A DNA stretch of 14,018 nt from Roseburia sp. GTDB taxonomy: Bacteria; Bacillota; Clostridia; Lachnospirales; Lachnospiraceae. The notes under the pieces were generated by a model, which was given only the letters and a program-made list of their open reading frames with translations, did no database searches and was not told where the DNA came from. Below, one piece after another: positions 7,185-14,018 of the stretch; the first letter of the stretch is position 1, and every line of letters begins with the position of its first letter. The DNA lies in NCBI GenBank assembly GCA_030844625.1, contig JAUUNJ010000032.1, positions 1 to 14,018 on the forward strand, written 5' to 3'. The position numbers were made by a program, and so were the translations under genes.

Positions 7185-8117
7185 ATGAAAGAACATCAGG
7201 CAAGAGAATACATATTTGAAGAAAAAGTTAAGAAGCTACTGCAGGATAGTAATTATATTTCGGTGGTGGAGGAGGAAATTCCGGGAAGAAGCGGATATCA
7301 TGATATCCATGCATATGGAAAACTGAATATTCCTACTGCGTTTATTTATCCGGTCAGAATAATCTGTCAGTATAAATATTATGCCAAAAATCGTGTAGAG
7401 CTTAATCATATAAGAGATTTTGGTGGAGTTATGGCGGATATTTCGGAGAGAAATTATGCAGTAAAAGGTGATGTGGGAAATATTGCAGACAGATATGTTT
7501 ATGCGGGATGTTTTTTTAGTGCCACAGCATTCTCCAGAGATTCCCAGGAATATGCATGGGCACACAATATATTTATGGTCTCTTTGGAGAGGATTGGCGT
7601 TATGCAGCCTGTTCTGAAAAAGATAGATGAGTTTGTGTCGGGGTTAAGTGAGAGTACAATTAATAATATATCAAAAGAGGAACTGCTGGAAGGCTATGAG
7701 CGGGAAGTGAATGAGGAGGATGTGATTCCAGAGGCTGTAATGGGAATTGTGAATGGTGTATATCCTGTTATGATTTTAGGAAAAAAAGACTGGACAAAGC
7801 CTGTGTTTGAGGAGGCAGCTAATTCCGAAATCGGACGTGCTTATATTGACAATGTTTACAGAAGTGAGAATCAGTTTGAAGCTAACTTTCAGATTAACTT
7901 TATGGAGAGCAGTGCAGAGTTTTCCATACCGGTCACAGTTATTGAAAAACTGATGGAACGTACAGATAATAATACAAGGGACAATGTTATTTTTAATATT
8001 GATATCCCTTATGTAACACAAAAGGGAAAAAAAGAATTTGTTTCTATGGAAGTATTTTTGGAAGGATTTGATAAGGGAGAGTACACAAATAAGCAGATTA
8101 CTTTCTTTAATTTTTAA
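7185..8117 (+). CDS. Mrr-like PD-(D/E)xK nuclease-fold protein
   Basis: A 310-residue protein. The N-terminal part (about 1-140) reads like an Mrr-type restriction endonuclease domain: D40 in GYHDIHAYG, then a beta strand with Q62-Y63-K64 in IICQYKYY, a following VELNHIRDFGG helix, and a closing FFSATAFSRDSQEYAWAHNI stretch that matches the Mrr pattern of a Thr/Ser-Phe turn and an Ala-rich helix. Gln in place of the acidic residue (QxK) is known in the Mrr branch. The C-terminal half (about 150-310) is not recognised and has no membrane segment. AAAGG (7172-7176) precedes ATG 7185 by eight bases. No methyltransferase or other restriction partner lies nearby. It may cut or merely bind DNA. It sits two bases before the decarboxylase gene, so the two are co-transcribed. 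Confidence 0.6.
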   Translation: MKEHQAREYIFEEKVKKLLQDSNYISVVEEEIPGRSGYHDIHAYGKLNIPTAFIYPVRIICQYKYYAKNRVELNHIRDFGGVMADISERNYAVKGDVGNIADRYVYAGCFFSATAFSRDSQEYAWAHNIFMVSLERIGVMQPVLKKIDEFVSGLSESTINNISKEELLEGYEREVNEEDVIPEAVMGIVNGVYPVMILGKKDWTKPVFEEAANSEIGRAYIDNVYRSENQFEANFQINFMESSAEFSIPVTVIEKLMERTDNNTRDNVIFNIDIPYVTQKGKKEFVSMEVFLEGFDKGEYTNKQITFFNF

Positions 8118-8119
8118 TT

Positions 8120-9598
8120 ATGAAGAAGCAGGGATTATTTGATAAATTAATTCAATATGGGAAAAATGGAAATTATGGATTTCATATGCCGGGGCATAAG
8201 AGAAATACTGTTTTTTTAGATGGTATGGACCCCTTTCAGATAGATATCACGGAGATAACAGATTTTGATAATCTGCATCATGCTGAGGGCGTAATAAAGG
8301 AATCTATGGAGAATGCCGCAAAATACTGGGGAACAGACAGGACATGGTTTCTGGTAAATGGCAGTTCCTGTGGCATTCTGGCGGCAATACATTCGGTGAC
8401 TGATATAGGTGACAGTATTATAATAGGTAGAAATTGTCATAAGGCAGTGTACAATGCGGCAGCAATTAGAGATTTGAAGGTTCAATATTTTTATCCTGAA
8501 TTTATTCATGAATATGGTATGAATGGAGGATATGATCCGGAAAAACTGGAGCAGATGTTCCGGGAAAACAAAAACATAAAAGCTGTAGTCATAACATCTC
8601 CAACTTACGATGGAATTGTCTCAGACATAAAAACAATTGCGGATATTACGCATAAGTATGGAGGGATTCTTATTGTGGATGAAGCACATGGAGCCCATTT
8701 GGGAATCAGTGATAGATTACCAAAACCAGCTTATGATCTGGGAGCAGATTTGGTAATTGAGAGTGTTCATAAAACATTGCCTTGTCTTACCCAGACTGCA
8801 TTATTACATTTGCAGGGTGACAGGGTCGTACCGGAGAAGGTAGAGGAATATCTTGATGTTTATGAATCCAGCAGTCCGTCTTATGTATTAATGGCAAGTA
8901 TTGATAAATGTATCAGGCAGTTACAGACAGATGGAAAAAAACAAATGGAAGATTTGTTAATAACCAATGATATATTTAGAAAAAATGTTAATAACCTGAA
9001 ATATATTTATGTGCCGGGAAAGGAATTAAACGGTAAAAATAGTGTATATGACATAGATGTAACAAAGCTTGTTATTTATATCAATCCTACAGTGGGTGAT
9101 GGTAAGAAGTTAGCCCATATTTTAAGAGAAAAATATCATTTTGAAATGGAAATGGAATCTGCAGCATATGTGCTGGGAATCACCACAATTTGTGATAAAA
9201 AGGAAGAGATTTTAAGACTGGGACAGTGTCTGGAACAAATAGACAACGATTTTCAAAAGAAAAAGGATAGTGAAGTTTTACCGGAAAAACCGGAATTTAA
9301 CTCTTTTAATAAACCAGCAAACTTTCAGCTTTTAAAAAATAAAATAAAAATTTCTATTTATGATGCAAAAGCAGCAGCTATGGAATCAATAAAAATAGAG
9401 ATGTCCAAAGGAAGAGTTTCAGGAGAATTCTTGTATTTATATCCTCCGGGAATTCCGCTTTTGGTACCGGGAGAGGTTATTTCAGATAATTTGTTAAAAC
9501 AGATAAAAGAGTTTAAGCGGTTAAATATGAATATTAATGGTTTAAAGGACAGAGAAAACCGGTATATTAATGTTTTAAAAGATAAACTGGAATGCTAA
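8120..9598 (+). CDS. Orn/Lys/Arg-type PLP-dependent decarboxylase (YaaO/SpeA-like)
   Basis: A 492-residue fold-type I enzyme, near the length of B. subtilis YaaO. It begins with the family hallmark GFHMPGHKRN (20-29), has the VNGSSCGILAAI cofactor phosphate-binding region, D187/H190 in VDEAHGAHL, and the Schiff-base lysine K218 in ESVHKTLPCLTQTA. Late in the protein, YPPGIPLLVPGE is the conserved substrate/C-terminal domain motif. It would decarboxylate a basic amino acid to a polyamine precursor (agmatine, cadaverine or putrescine); the substrate cannot be read from the sequence. The gene starts two bases after the nuclease stop codon and the upstream bases (CTTTCTTTAATTTTTAATT) show no Shine-Dalgarno, so translation probably depends on coupling. 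An Orn/Lys/Arg decarboxylase also stands at the head of the equivalent Bacillus cluster. Confidence 0.88.
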   Translation: MKKQGLFDKLIQYGKNGNYGFHMPGHKRNTVFLDGMDPFQIDITEITDFDNLHHAEGVIKESMENAAKYWGTDRTWFLVNGSSCGILAAIHSVTDIGDSIIIGRNCHKAVYNAAAIRDLKVQYFYPEFIHEYGMNGGYDPEKLEQMFRENKNIKAVVITSPTYDGIVSDIKTIADITHKYGGILIVDEAHGAHLGISDRLPKPAYDLGADLVIESVHKTLPCLTQTALLHLQGDRVVPEKVEEYLDVYESSSPSYVLMASIDKCIRQLQTDGKKQMEDLLITNDIFRKNVNNLKYIYVPGKELNGKNSVYDIDVTKLVIYINPTVGDGKKLAHILREKYHFEMEMESAAYVLGITTICDKKEEILRLGQCLEQIDNDFQKKKDSEVLPEKPEFNSFNKPANFQLLKNKIKISIYDAKAAAMESIKIEMSKGRVSGEFLYLYPPGIPLLVPGEVISDNLLKQIKEFKRLNMNINGLKDRENRYINVLKDKLEC

Positions 9599-9655
9599 AG
9601 AAAAAATCGGGACCTGAAATCAGGGAGAAATAATTTAATAACAGAGGAATTATAT

Positions 9656-10243
9656 ATGTCAAAAATATTTTTTGTGTTGGGAAAAAGCTGTAGTGGAAAG
9701 GATACGATTTTCCAGCATTTGAAGGAAGATAAAAAATTAAAATTAAATACAATAGTGGGATATACAACACGCCCTATGAGAGAGGGAGAGAAAAATGGTG
9801 TGGAATACTTTTTTGTTGATACGCAGAAGCTTGACAGTCTGAGAAGAGAGGGAAAAGTAATTGAATGCAGAAATTACAATACCGTTCATGGTGTGTGGAG
9901 TTATTTTACCGTGGATGATGGACAGATTGATTTAAAGAAGGGAAATTACCTTTATATTGGGACACTGGAATCCTATGAAAAAATGGCTTTATATTTTGGA
10001 AAAGAAAATGTTGTTCCCCTTTACATACAGGTAGAGACGGGAGAGCGTCTGTGGCGTGCCGTAAACAGGGAGAGAAACCAGATTGAGCCCAAATATGCTG
10101 AACTGTGCAGGAGATTTCTGGCAGATGAGGAAGATTTTAAGGAAGAAAATATATTTGAAGCGGGCATTACAAAAAGATATAATAATATAGATTTGAATCA
10201 ATGTATTGCAGAGATTGTTGATACTATTGAGGCGTTAAGTTAA
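9656..10243 (+). CDS. Divergent guanylate-kinase-like P-loop kinase
   Basis: A 195-residue P-loop kinase, about guanylate kinase length. The nucleotide loop is GKSCSGKDT (9-17), with Cys where classical Gmk has Gly. The segment TTRPMREGEKNGVEYFF matches the Gmk STRxPRxGExxGxxYxF GMP-binding region. A lid-like RLWRAVNRER lies near 126-135. However, the Gmk NYYGS/T element reads NTVHGVW here, and the strand that carries the conserved Asp after it reads YLYIGTLES, so some GMP contacts seem to be missing. AGAGGA (9643-9648) precedes ATG 9656 by seven bases. In B. subtilis thymidylate kinase (tmk) occupies this slot between yaaO and holB. It may phosphorylate GMP or another nucleotide; I would not assume it is the essential Gmk. 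Confidence 0.75.
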   Translation: MSKIFFVLGKSCSGKDTIFQHLKEDKKLKLNTIVGYTTRPMREGEKNGVEYFFVDTQKLDSLRREGKVIECRNYNTVHGVWSYFTVDDGQIDLKKGNYLYIGTLESYEKMALYFGKENVVPLYIQVETGERLWRAVNRERNQIEPKYAELCRRFLADEEDFKEENIFEAGITKRYNNIDLNQCIAEIVDTIEALS

Positions 10244-10244
10244 A

Positions 10245-10273
10245 TTTACTAATCTGTGGATTTATGCTATTAT
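10245..10273 (+). promoter_or_regulatory. Likely internal promoter before holB
   Basis: TTTACT (10245-10250) and TATTAT (10268-10273) are separated by 17 bp, with a TG at 10265-10266 giving an extended -10 (TGCTATTAT). The 77-bp gap between the kinase-like gene and holB is otherwise empty. It would let holB and the genes after it be expressed independently of the decarboxylase. Confidence 0.5.
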
Positions 10274-10320
10274 TTATTTTGGAAGAGAAGAAATCAATAT
10301 AAAATCAGTAAGGAATTAAT

Positions 10321-11316
10321 ATGGAATCAGGAAGAGTTCTTGGACAAAACCATATAATCAGACATTTTGAAAATGCCATAAAAATGGATAAGATTTCCCA
10401 CGCATATATTATTAATGGGGAAGGGGGCTCCGGGAAATTGGGTCTGGCGGTTCATTTTGCCAAGGCATTGCAGTGTGAAAAGCATACCGGTATTGCCTGT
10501 GGAGAATGCAGGTCATGTAAGCAGACGGATTCCAAAAATCAGCCGGACATTAAATATGTCAGTCATGAGAAATCAGGAATTGGCGTTGACGAAATAAGAG
10601 AGCAGATTAATGACGATATTGATATAAAGCCATATAGCAGCAGATATAAGATTTATATAGTGCCTGACAGCGAAAAAATGACGATTCAGGCTCAGAATGC
10701 TTTATTAAAGACCATTGAAGAGCCGCCGGAATATGCTATTATTATATTATTGACAACCAATGCAGATCTGTTTTTACAGACGATTCTGTCCAGATGTGTT
10801 TTGCTTAACATTAAACCGGTTAAGGAAGAGGTCATCAGAAATCAACTGATGTCTGAATATGGTGTTGGAGATTATGAGGCAAAAGTGGCTGCAGCCTTTG
10901 CCAATGGTAATCCGGGGAAGGCAGTTAAGCTGGCTACTTCAGATGATTTTAAGGATTTAAAAAAGCAGGTGGCAGGAACACTCATTTCACTGGAGAAGGG
11001 TGGAATGGATATTATTGCAGCGGCAATTAAGTCTGCGGGAGAATTTAAGAAACAGAGTGAAGAATATTTTAGTCTGCTTAGGATATGGTTTCGTGATATG
11101 CTGGTGTATAAGTCTACGGGAAGTGATAAAAACCTTATTTTTCAGGATGACTATATGACTATAGAAAGTATGGCGGAGAATTGTTCTTATTACGATATTG
11201 ATATTATATTAAAATCTATTGATCAGGCAGAGGGAAGAATTCATTCCAATGTTAATTTTGATGCCACAATAGAAGTTTTATTTTTAGTCATAAAAGAAAG
11301 ATTGCAGAAGCGATAG
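10321..11316 (+). CDS. holB: DNA polymerase III delta' subunit
   Basis: A 331-residue AAA+ clamp-loader subunit that helps load the sliding clamp during replication. Its P-loop region is GEGGSGKLG (33-41), in which Leu follows the lysine where ATPases need Ser/Thr, fitting the non-hydrolysing delta' role. A zinc site is formed by C52, C60, C63 and C66. The segment QNALLKTIEEPPEY is the family signature, and the sensor motif SRC is at 157-159. The C-terminal region is the helical oligomerisation domain. AGGA (10311-10314) precedes ATG 10321 by six bases. As in Bacillus, it is followed by the PSP1/RicT gene. DnaX is the main relative to exclude; the length and the SRC-containing but Walker A-degenerate sequence favour HolB. 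Confidence 0.93.
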   Translation: MESGRVLGQNHIIRHFENAIKMDKISHAYIINGEGGSGKLGLAVHFAKALQCEKHTGIACGECRSCKQTDSKNQPDIKYVSHEKSGIGVDEIREQINDDIDIKPYSSRYKIYIVPDSEKMTIQAQNALLKTIEEPPEYAIIILLTTNADLFLQTILSRCVLLNIKPVKEEVIRNQLMSEYGVGDYEAKVAAAFANGNPGKAVKLATSDDFKDLKKQVAGTLISLEKGGMDIIAAAIKSAGEFKKQSEEYFSLLRIWFRDMLVYKSTGSDKNLIFQDDYMTIESMAENCSYYDIDIILKSIDQAEGRIHSNVNFDATIEVLFLVIKERLQKR

Positions 11317-11370
11317 TGAATGTAAAAATGCAGAAATATTAGTAGATGCAGAGACAGAAAGGATGCAGAA

Positions 11371-12264
11371 ATGATAAAAGTTATAGGAGTAAGATTCAGA
11401 CAGGCAGGAAAGATTTATAATTTTGATCCTGTGGGTCTGGATATAAAAAAAGGTGACCACGTTATTGTGGAGACCGCCAGAGGTATTGAATATGGTTTTG
11501 TGGTTGATAACATAAAAGAACTGCCGGAGGAAGAGGTGGTTATGCCATTAAAGCCTGTTATCAGAATTGCTACAGAAGAAGATGATCAGAAAGCGGCAGA
11601 AAACATTGATAAAGAAAAAAGAGCATTTAAAATCTGCAAAGAAAAAATTGCCAAGCATGGTCTTGAAATGAAGCTGATTGAGACAGAGTATACATTTGAT
11701 AATAATAAAGTATTGTTTTATTTTACGGCAGATGGAAGAATTGATTTTCGCGAATTGGTTAAAGATCTGGCATCCGTGTTTAAGACAAGAATTGAGTTGA
11801 GACAGGTAGGTGTCAGAGACGAGACAAAGATGCTTGGAGGCATCGGAGTCTGTGGAAGACCACTATGCTGTAATACTTATTTGTCAGAATTTATTCCGGT
11901 TTCAATAAAGATGGCGAAGGAGCAGAATCTTTCACTGAACCCTACAAAGATTTCCGGTATTTGTGGAAGACTGATGTGCTGCCTTAAGAATGAGCAGGAA
12001 GCTTATGAACATTTAAATTCCAATCTTCCGGATGTGGGAGAAATTGTTAAAACCTTTGACGGCTTTAAAGGTGAAGTTACAAGTGTCAATGTTTTGCGTC
12101 AAAAGGTTAAGATTGTTGTAGAACAGAATGACGAAAGAGAAATCAAGGAATATTCTATTAAAGAGTTGAAATTTAAGCCGAAGAAAAGGAAATTTAATCT
12201 GGCATCAGAGGAATTAAAGGCATTAAAAGGCCTTGAGGATAAAGAGGAATCAAAATTAGATTAA
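11371..12264 (+). CDS. ricT: PSP1-domain FeS protein RicT/YaaT
   Basis: A 297-residue protein of the PSP1 family. In B. subtilis, YaaT/RicT joins RicA (YmcA) and RicF (YlbF) in a complex that binds [4Fe-4S] clusters and directs RNase Y processing of mRNAs, which affects sporulation, competence and biofilm formation. Here the N-terminal part (about 1-90) has the IKVIGVRFRQAGKIYNF start typical of the family. The middle carries two matching cysteine motifs, C161-GRPL-C166-C167 and C198-GRLM-C203-C204, the expected cluster ligands. The C-terminal tail (about 270-297) is Lys/Glu-rich and probably disordered. AAAGGA (11358-11363) precedes ATG 11371 by seven bases. RicA and RicF are not encoded in this window. 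Confidence 0.93.
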   Translation: MIKVIGVRFRQAGKIYNFDPVGLDIKKGDHVIVETARGIEYGFVVDNIKELPEEEVVMPLKPVIRIATEEDDQKAAENIDKEKRAFKICKEKIAKHGLEMKLIETEYTFDNNKVLFYFTADGRIDFRELVKDLASVFKTRIELRQVGVRDETKMLGGIGVCGRPLCCNTYLSEFIPVSIKMAKEQNLSLNPTKISGICGRLMCCLKNEQEAYEHLNSNLPDVGEIVKTFDGFKGEVTSVNVLRQKVKIVVEQNDEREIKEYSIKELKFKPKKRKFNLASEELKALKGLEDKEESKLD

Positions 12265-12285
12265 AATTAAAGTAGAGGAATCAGA

Positions 12286-13023
12286 TTGGAAGTAAATTTA
12301 AAACCCGGTGAGCGTATTGTAGATTTGGAGAGAAATGGTTATAAAATTATTCAGGACAGGGAAAGATTCTGTTTTGGAATGGATGCCGTACTGCTTTCTG
12401 GTTTTACAAAGGTCAAGGCGGATGAAAATGTTCTGGATTTGGGAACAGGAACAGGGATTATTCCCATTTTACTTGAAGCAAAGACAGAGGGCATTCATTT
12501 TACCGGACTTGAAATACAAAAAGAAAGTGCGGAGATGGCACGAAAAAGTGTTACGCTCAATAAGCTTGATGAAAAAATAGATATTGTTGACGGTGATATA
12601 AAAGAGGCTTCGAAAATTTTTGGCGGAGCCGCTTTTAATGTGGTGACTACCAATCCACCCTATATGACAGAAAATCATGGACTGCGAAATCCCGATGCAC
12701 CAAAAGCAATCGCAAGGCATGAATTGAAATGTACTCTTGAAGATGTTATAAGGGAGTCGGCAAAGGTACTTAAGCCGGGAGGAAGATTTTATATGGTTCA
12801 CAGACCAAGAAGGCTGAATGAAATTATTAATCTTATGACCGAATACAGGATTGAGCCAAAAAGAATACGGATGGTTCATCCTTTTGCAGACAGGGAAGCC
12901 AATATGATTTTGATTGAGGGGCTCAGGGGAGGCAGAGCTATGATGAAGGTGGAGCCGCCCCTTATCGTATATAAAGAGCAGGGAGTATATACTGATGAAA
13001 TCCATGATATTTATGGATTTTAA
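12286..13023 (+). CDS. tRNA1(Val) A37 N6-methyltransferase-like protein (TrmN6/YabB), TTG start
   Basis: A 245-residue SAM-dependent methyltransferase. The N-terminus contains DRERFCFGMDAVLLSGF, typical of the YfiC/TrmN6 family. The SAM-binding motif I is D51-LGTGTG-57 and the catalytic motif IV is N123-PPY-126, which identifies an amino (N6-adenine) methyltransferase. In E. coli the homologue modifies A37 of tRNA-Val; the exact target here is inferred. The start is TTG 12286, supported by AGAGGA (12274-12279) six bases before it; no in-frame ATG occurs upstream of the conserved region, so the TTG is needed. It begins 21 bp after ricT and is followed by rsmI. The gene ends inside an inverted repeat. 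Confidence 0.85.
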   Translation: MEVNLKPGERIVDLERNGYKIIQDRERFCFGMDAVLLSGFTKVKADENVLDLGTGTGIIPILLEAKTEGIHFTGLEIQKESAEMARKSVTLNKLDEKIDIVDGDIKEASKIFGGAAFNVVTTNPPYMTENHGLRNPDAPKAIARHELKCTLEDVIRESAKVLKPGGRFYMVHRPRRLNEIINLMTEYRIEPKRIRMVHPFADREANMILIEGLRGGRAMMKVEPPLIVYKEQGVYTDEIHDIYGF

Positions 13024-13071
13024 TTAATAGACATATCGTGTCGAAAAAAGTCGAATAGGAATAATAGAAAA

Positions 13072-13911
13072 ATGGCAGGAAAATTATATTTGTGTGCCAC
13101 CCCCATAGGTAATCTGGAGGATATTACATTCAGGGTGGTAAGGACATTAAAAGAAGTTGATCTGATAGGTGCAGAAGATACGCGAAATAGTATAAAGCTG
13201 TTAAATCATTTTGAAATTAAAACACCAATGACCAGTTATCATGAGTATAACAAGTATGATAAGGCAAAGCAGTTGGTAGAAATGATGGCAGAGGGAAAAA
13301 ATATAGCCCTTATAACAGATGCGGGGACGCCTGGAATTTCGGACCCGGGGGAAGAACTGGTAAAGCAGTGTTATGAGGCAGGAATTGAGGTAACTTCTCT
13401 GCCGGGAGCGGCAGCATGCATCACGGCACTTACAATGTCAGGACAGAAAACAAGGCGTTTTTGTTTTGAGGCATTTTTGCCCGGCGATAAGAAGGAAAAA
13501 GCAAAAGTTTTTGAGCAGCTAAGGGATGAGACACGTACAATTATAATATATGAGGCACCTCACCGATTGTTACGGACATTAAAGGAATTGGGGCAGGTTC
13601 TTGGAAACAGGGAATTGACTCTTTGCCGGGAACTTACAAAGAAATATGAGGAGTCCTTTAAAACCACTATTGAGGGAGCCATTGCAAAATATGAGAACAG
13701 AGATCCGAAAGGAGAATTTGTTCTGGTAATTGCAGGAAAGCCACAGGAGGAAATAGAACAGGAAAAACGCAGTCAGTGGGAGCATATGACAATCGAAGAA
13801 CATGTTGAATATTATGTAAATCAAGGAAAAGATAAAAAAGAAGCCATGAAACTGGCTGCAAAAGACAGGGGAGTCTCCAAGAGAGATATATATAATGCTT
13901 TAATAAAATAA
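13072..13911 (+). CDS. rsmI: 16S rRNA (cytidine-1402-2'-O)-methyltransferase
   Basis: A 279-residue tetrapyrrole-methylase-fold enzyme that 2'-O-methylates C1402 in the decoding centre of 16S rRNA using SAM. Family motifs are LYLCATPIGNLEDIT at the N-terminus, GAEDTR (33-38), GTPGISDPG (85-93), LPGAAA and YEAPHRL. The C-terminal part has the GEFVLVIAG strand followed by a helical domain that ends SKRDIYNALIK, the usual ending of full-length RsmI, so the gene is intact. A weak AGGA (13057-13060) lies 11 bases before ATG 13072. It is the last gene of the cluster, as in Bacillus (yabC), but the small GIY-YIG gene (yazA) that lies between yabB and yabC there is absent. Confidence 0.95.
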   Translation: MAGKLYLCATPIGNLEDITFRVVRTLKEVDLIGAEDTRNSIKLLNHFEIKTPMTSYHEYNKYDKAKQLVEMMAEGKNIALITDAGTPGISDPGEELVKQCYEAGIEVTSLPGAAACITALTMSGQKTRRFCFEAFLPGDKKEKAKVFEQLRDETRTIIIYEAPHRLLRTLKELGQVLGNRELTLCRELTKKYEESFKTTIEGAIAKYENRDPKGEFVLVIAGKPQEEIEQEKRSQWEHMTIEEHVEYYVNQGKDKKEAMKLAAKDRGVSKRDIYNALIK

Positions 13912-13951
13912 AACCTGAAAGGATTCAGACTTTCAGACTTTCAGGTTTTTT
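13912..13951 (+). terminator. Intrinsic terminator after rsmI
   Basis: AACCTGAAAG (13912-13921) and CTTTCAGGTT (13938-13947) form a 10-bp perfect stem with a 16-nt loop and a T tract through 13951. The loop holds a second copy of the CTTTCAG sequence (TTCAGACTTTCAG), so an alternative shorter hairpin is possible. Confidence 0.85.
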
Positions 13952-13960
13952 GTAAGAAAC

Positions 13961-14006
13961 AAAAAAGGGGCTGTTGCACTAACATAAGTTAGTGCAATAC
14001 CCTTTC
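13961..14006 (-). terminator. Strong hairpin, likely terminator of a convergent gene beyond the window
   Basis: TTGCACTAAC (13974-13983) and GTTAGTGCAA (13988-13997) form a perfect 10-bp stem with an ATAA loop. Outer GGG/CCC pairs extend it across a small internal loop. Read on the - strand the hairpin is followed by CCCCTTTTTT (13961-13970), the layout of an intrinsic terminator. On the + strand the following bases are only moderately T-rich. A minus-strand gene ending just right of the window is therefore likely, though none is visible here. Confidence 0.6.
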
Positions 14007-14018
14007 TTTATGTAAAAG

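Noticed and set aside
9611..9624. Small CCTG/CAGG inverted repeat between the decarboxylase and the kinase-like gene
   Set aside because: The four-pair stem is too short and has no T tract, so it is not supported as a terminator.
12469..13005. 178-codon minus-strand frame opposite the trmN6-like gene
   Set aside because: It is a shadow of a well-supported methyltransferase gene and shows no coding-like features.

Overview
The window looks like chromosomal DNA of a low-GC Gram-positive bacterium, most likely a Clostridia member close to the Lachnospiraceae. The reasons are: AT-rich coding, strong AGGAGG-type ribosome binding sites, several AT-rich intrinsic terminators, a lipoprotein of a type I associate with that family, and a replication/translation gene cluster whose order resembles the Bacillus subtilis yaaO-tmk-holB-yaaT-yabB-yabC region. 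Every protein gene supported here lies on the + strand. Family assignments come from reading motifs by eye; no database search was run.

Region 1 (1-356): the 3' part of an initiator tRNA-Met and a complete tRNA-Phe, followed by a long hairpin terminator and then the promoter region of a two-component system.

Region 2 (357-7070): a signalling and transport module. An OmpR/PhoB-type response regulator and a membrane histidine kinase overlap by 13 bp and end at a terminator. A second unit follows: a secreted lipoprotein with a probable beta-propeller fold, an ABC ATPase and a duplicated 758-residue ABC-2-type permease. It closes with a textbook terminator. Both units are preceded by the same element, two TTGACT half-sites exactly 11 bp apart, sharing the 11-mer TTTGACTTTTA. 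This spacing suits a dimeric OmpR-family regulator, so a self-regulating circuit controlling the lipoprotein/ABC unit is the main hypothesis here. The kinase has an unusually charged extracytoplasmic loop, which suggests envelope or ligand sensing. The transported substrate is unknown.

Region 3 (7071-13951): a co-directional cluster. It starts with an Mrr-like nuclease homologue, then an Orn/Lys/Arg-type PLP decarboxylase, a divergent guanylate-kinase-like protein, HolB (DNA polymerase III delta'), RicT/YaaT (PSP1, FeS, RNase Y partner), a TrmN6/YabB-like methyltransferase and RsmI. A likely internal promoter precedes holB. An intrinsic terminator ends the cluster. A second hairpin at the right edge looks like the terminator of a convergent gene beyond the window.

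No CRISPR array, transposase, integrase or phage gene was seen. The points most worth following are the paired 11-bp direct repeats, the palindrome at the lipoprotein ribosome binding site, the nuclease joined to the housekeeping cluster, and the altered active-site residues of the guanylate-kinase-like protein.
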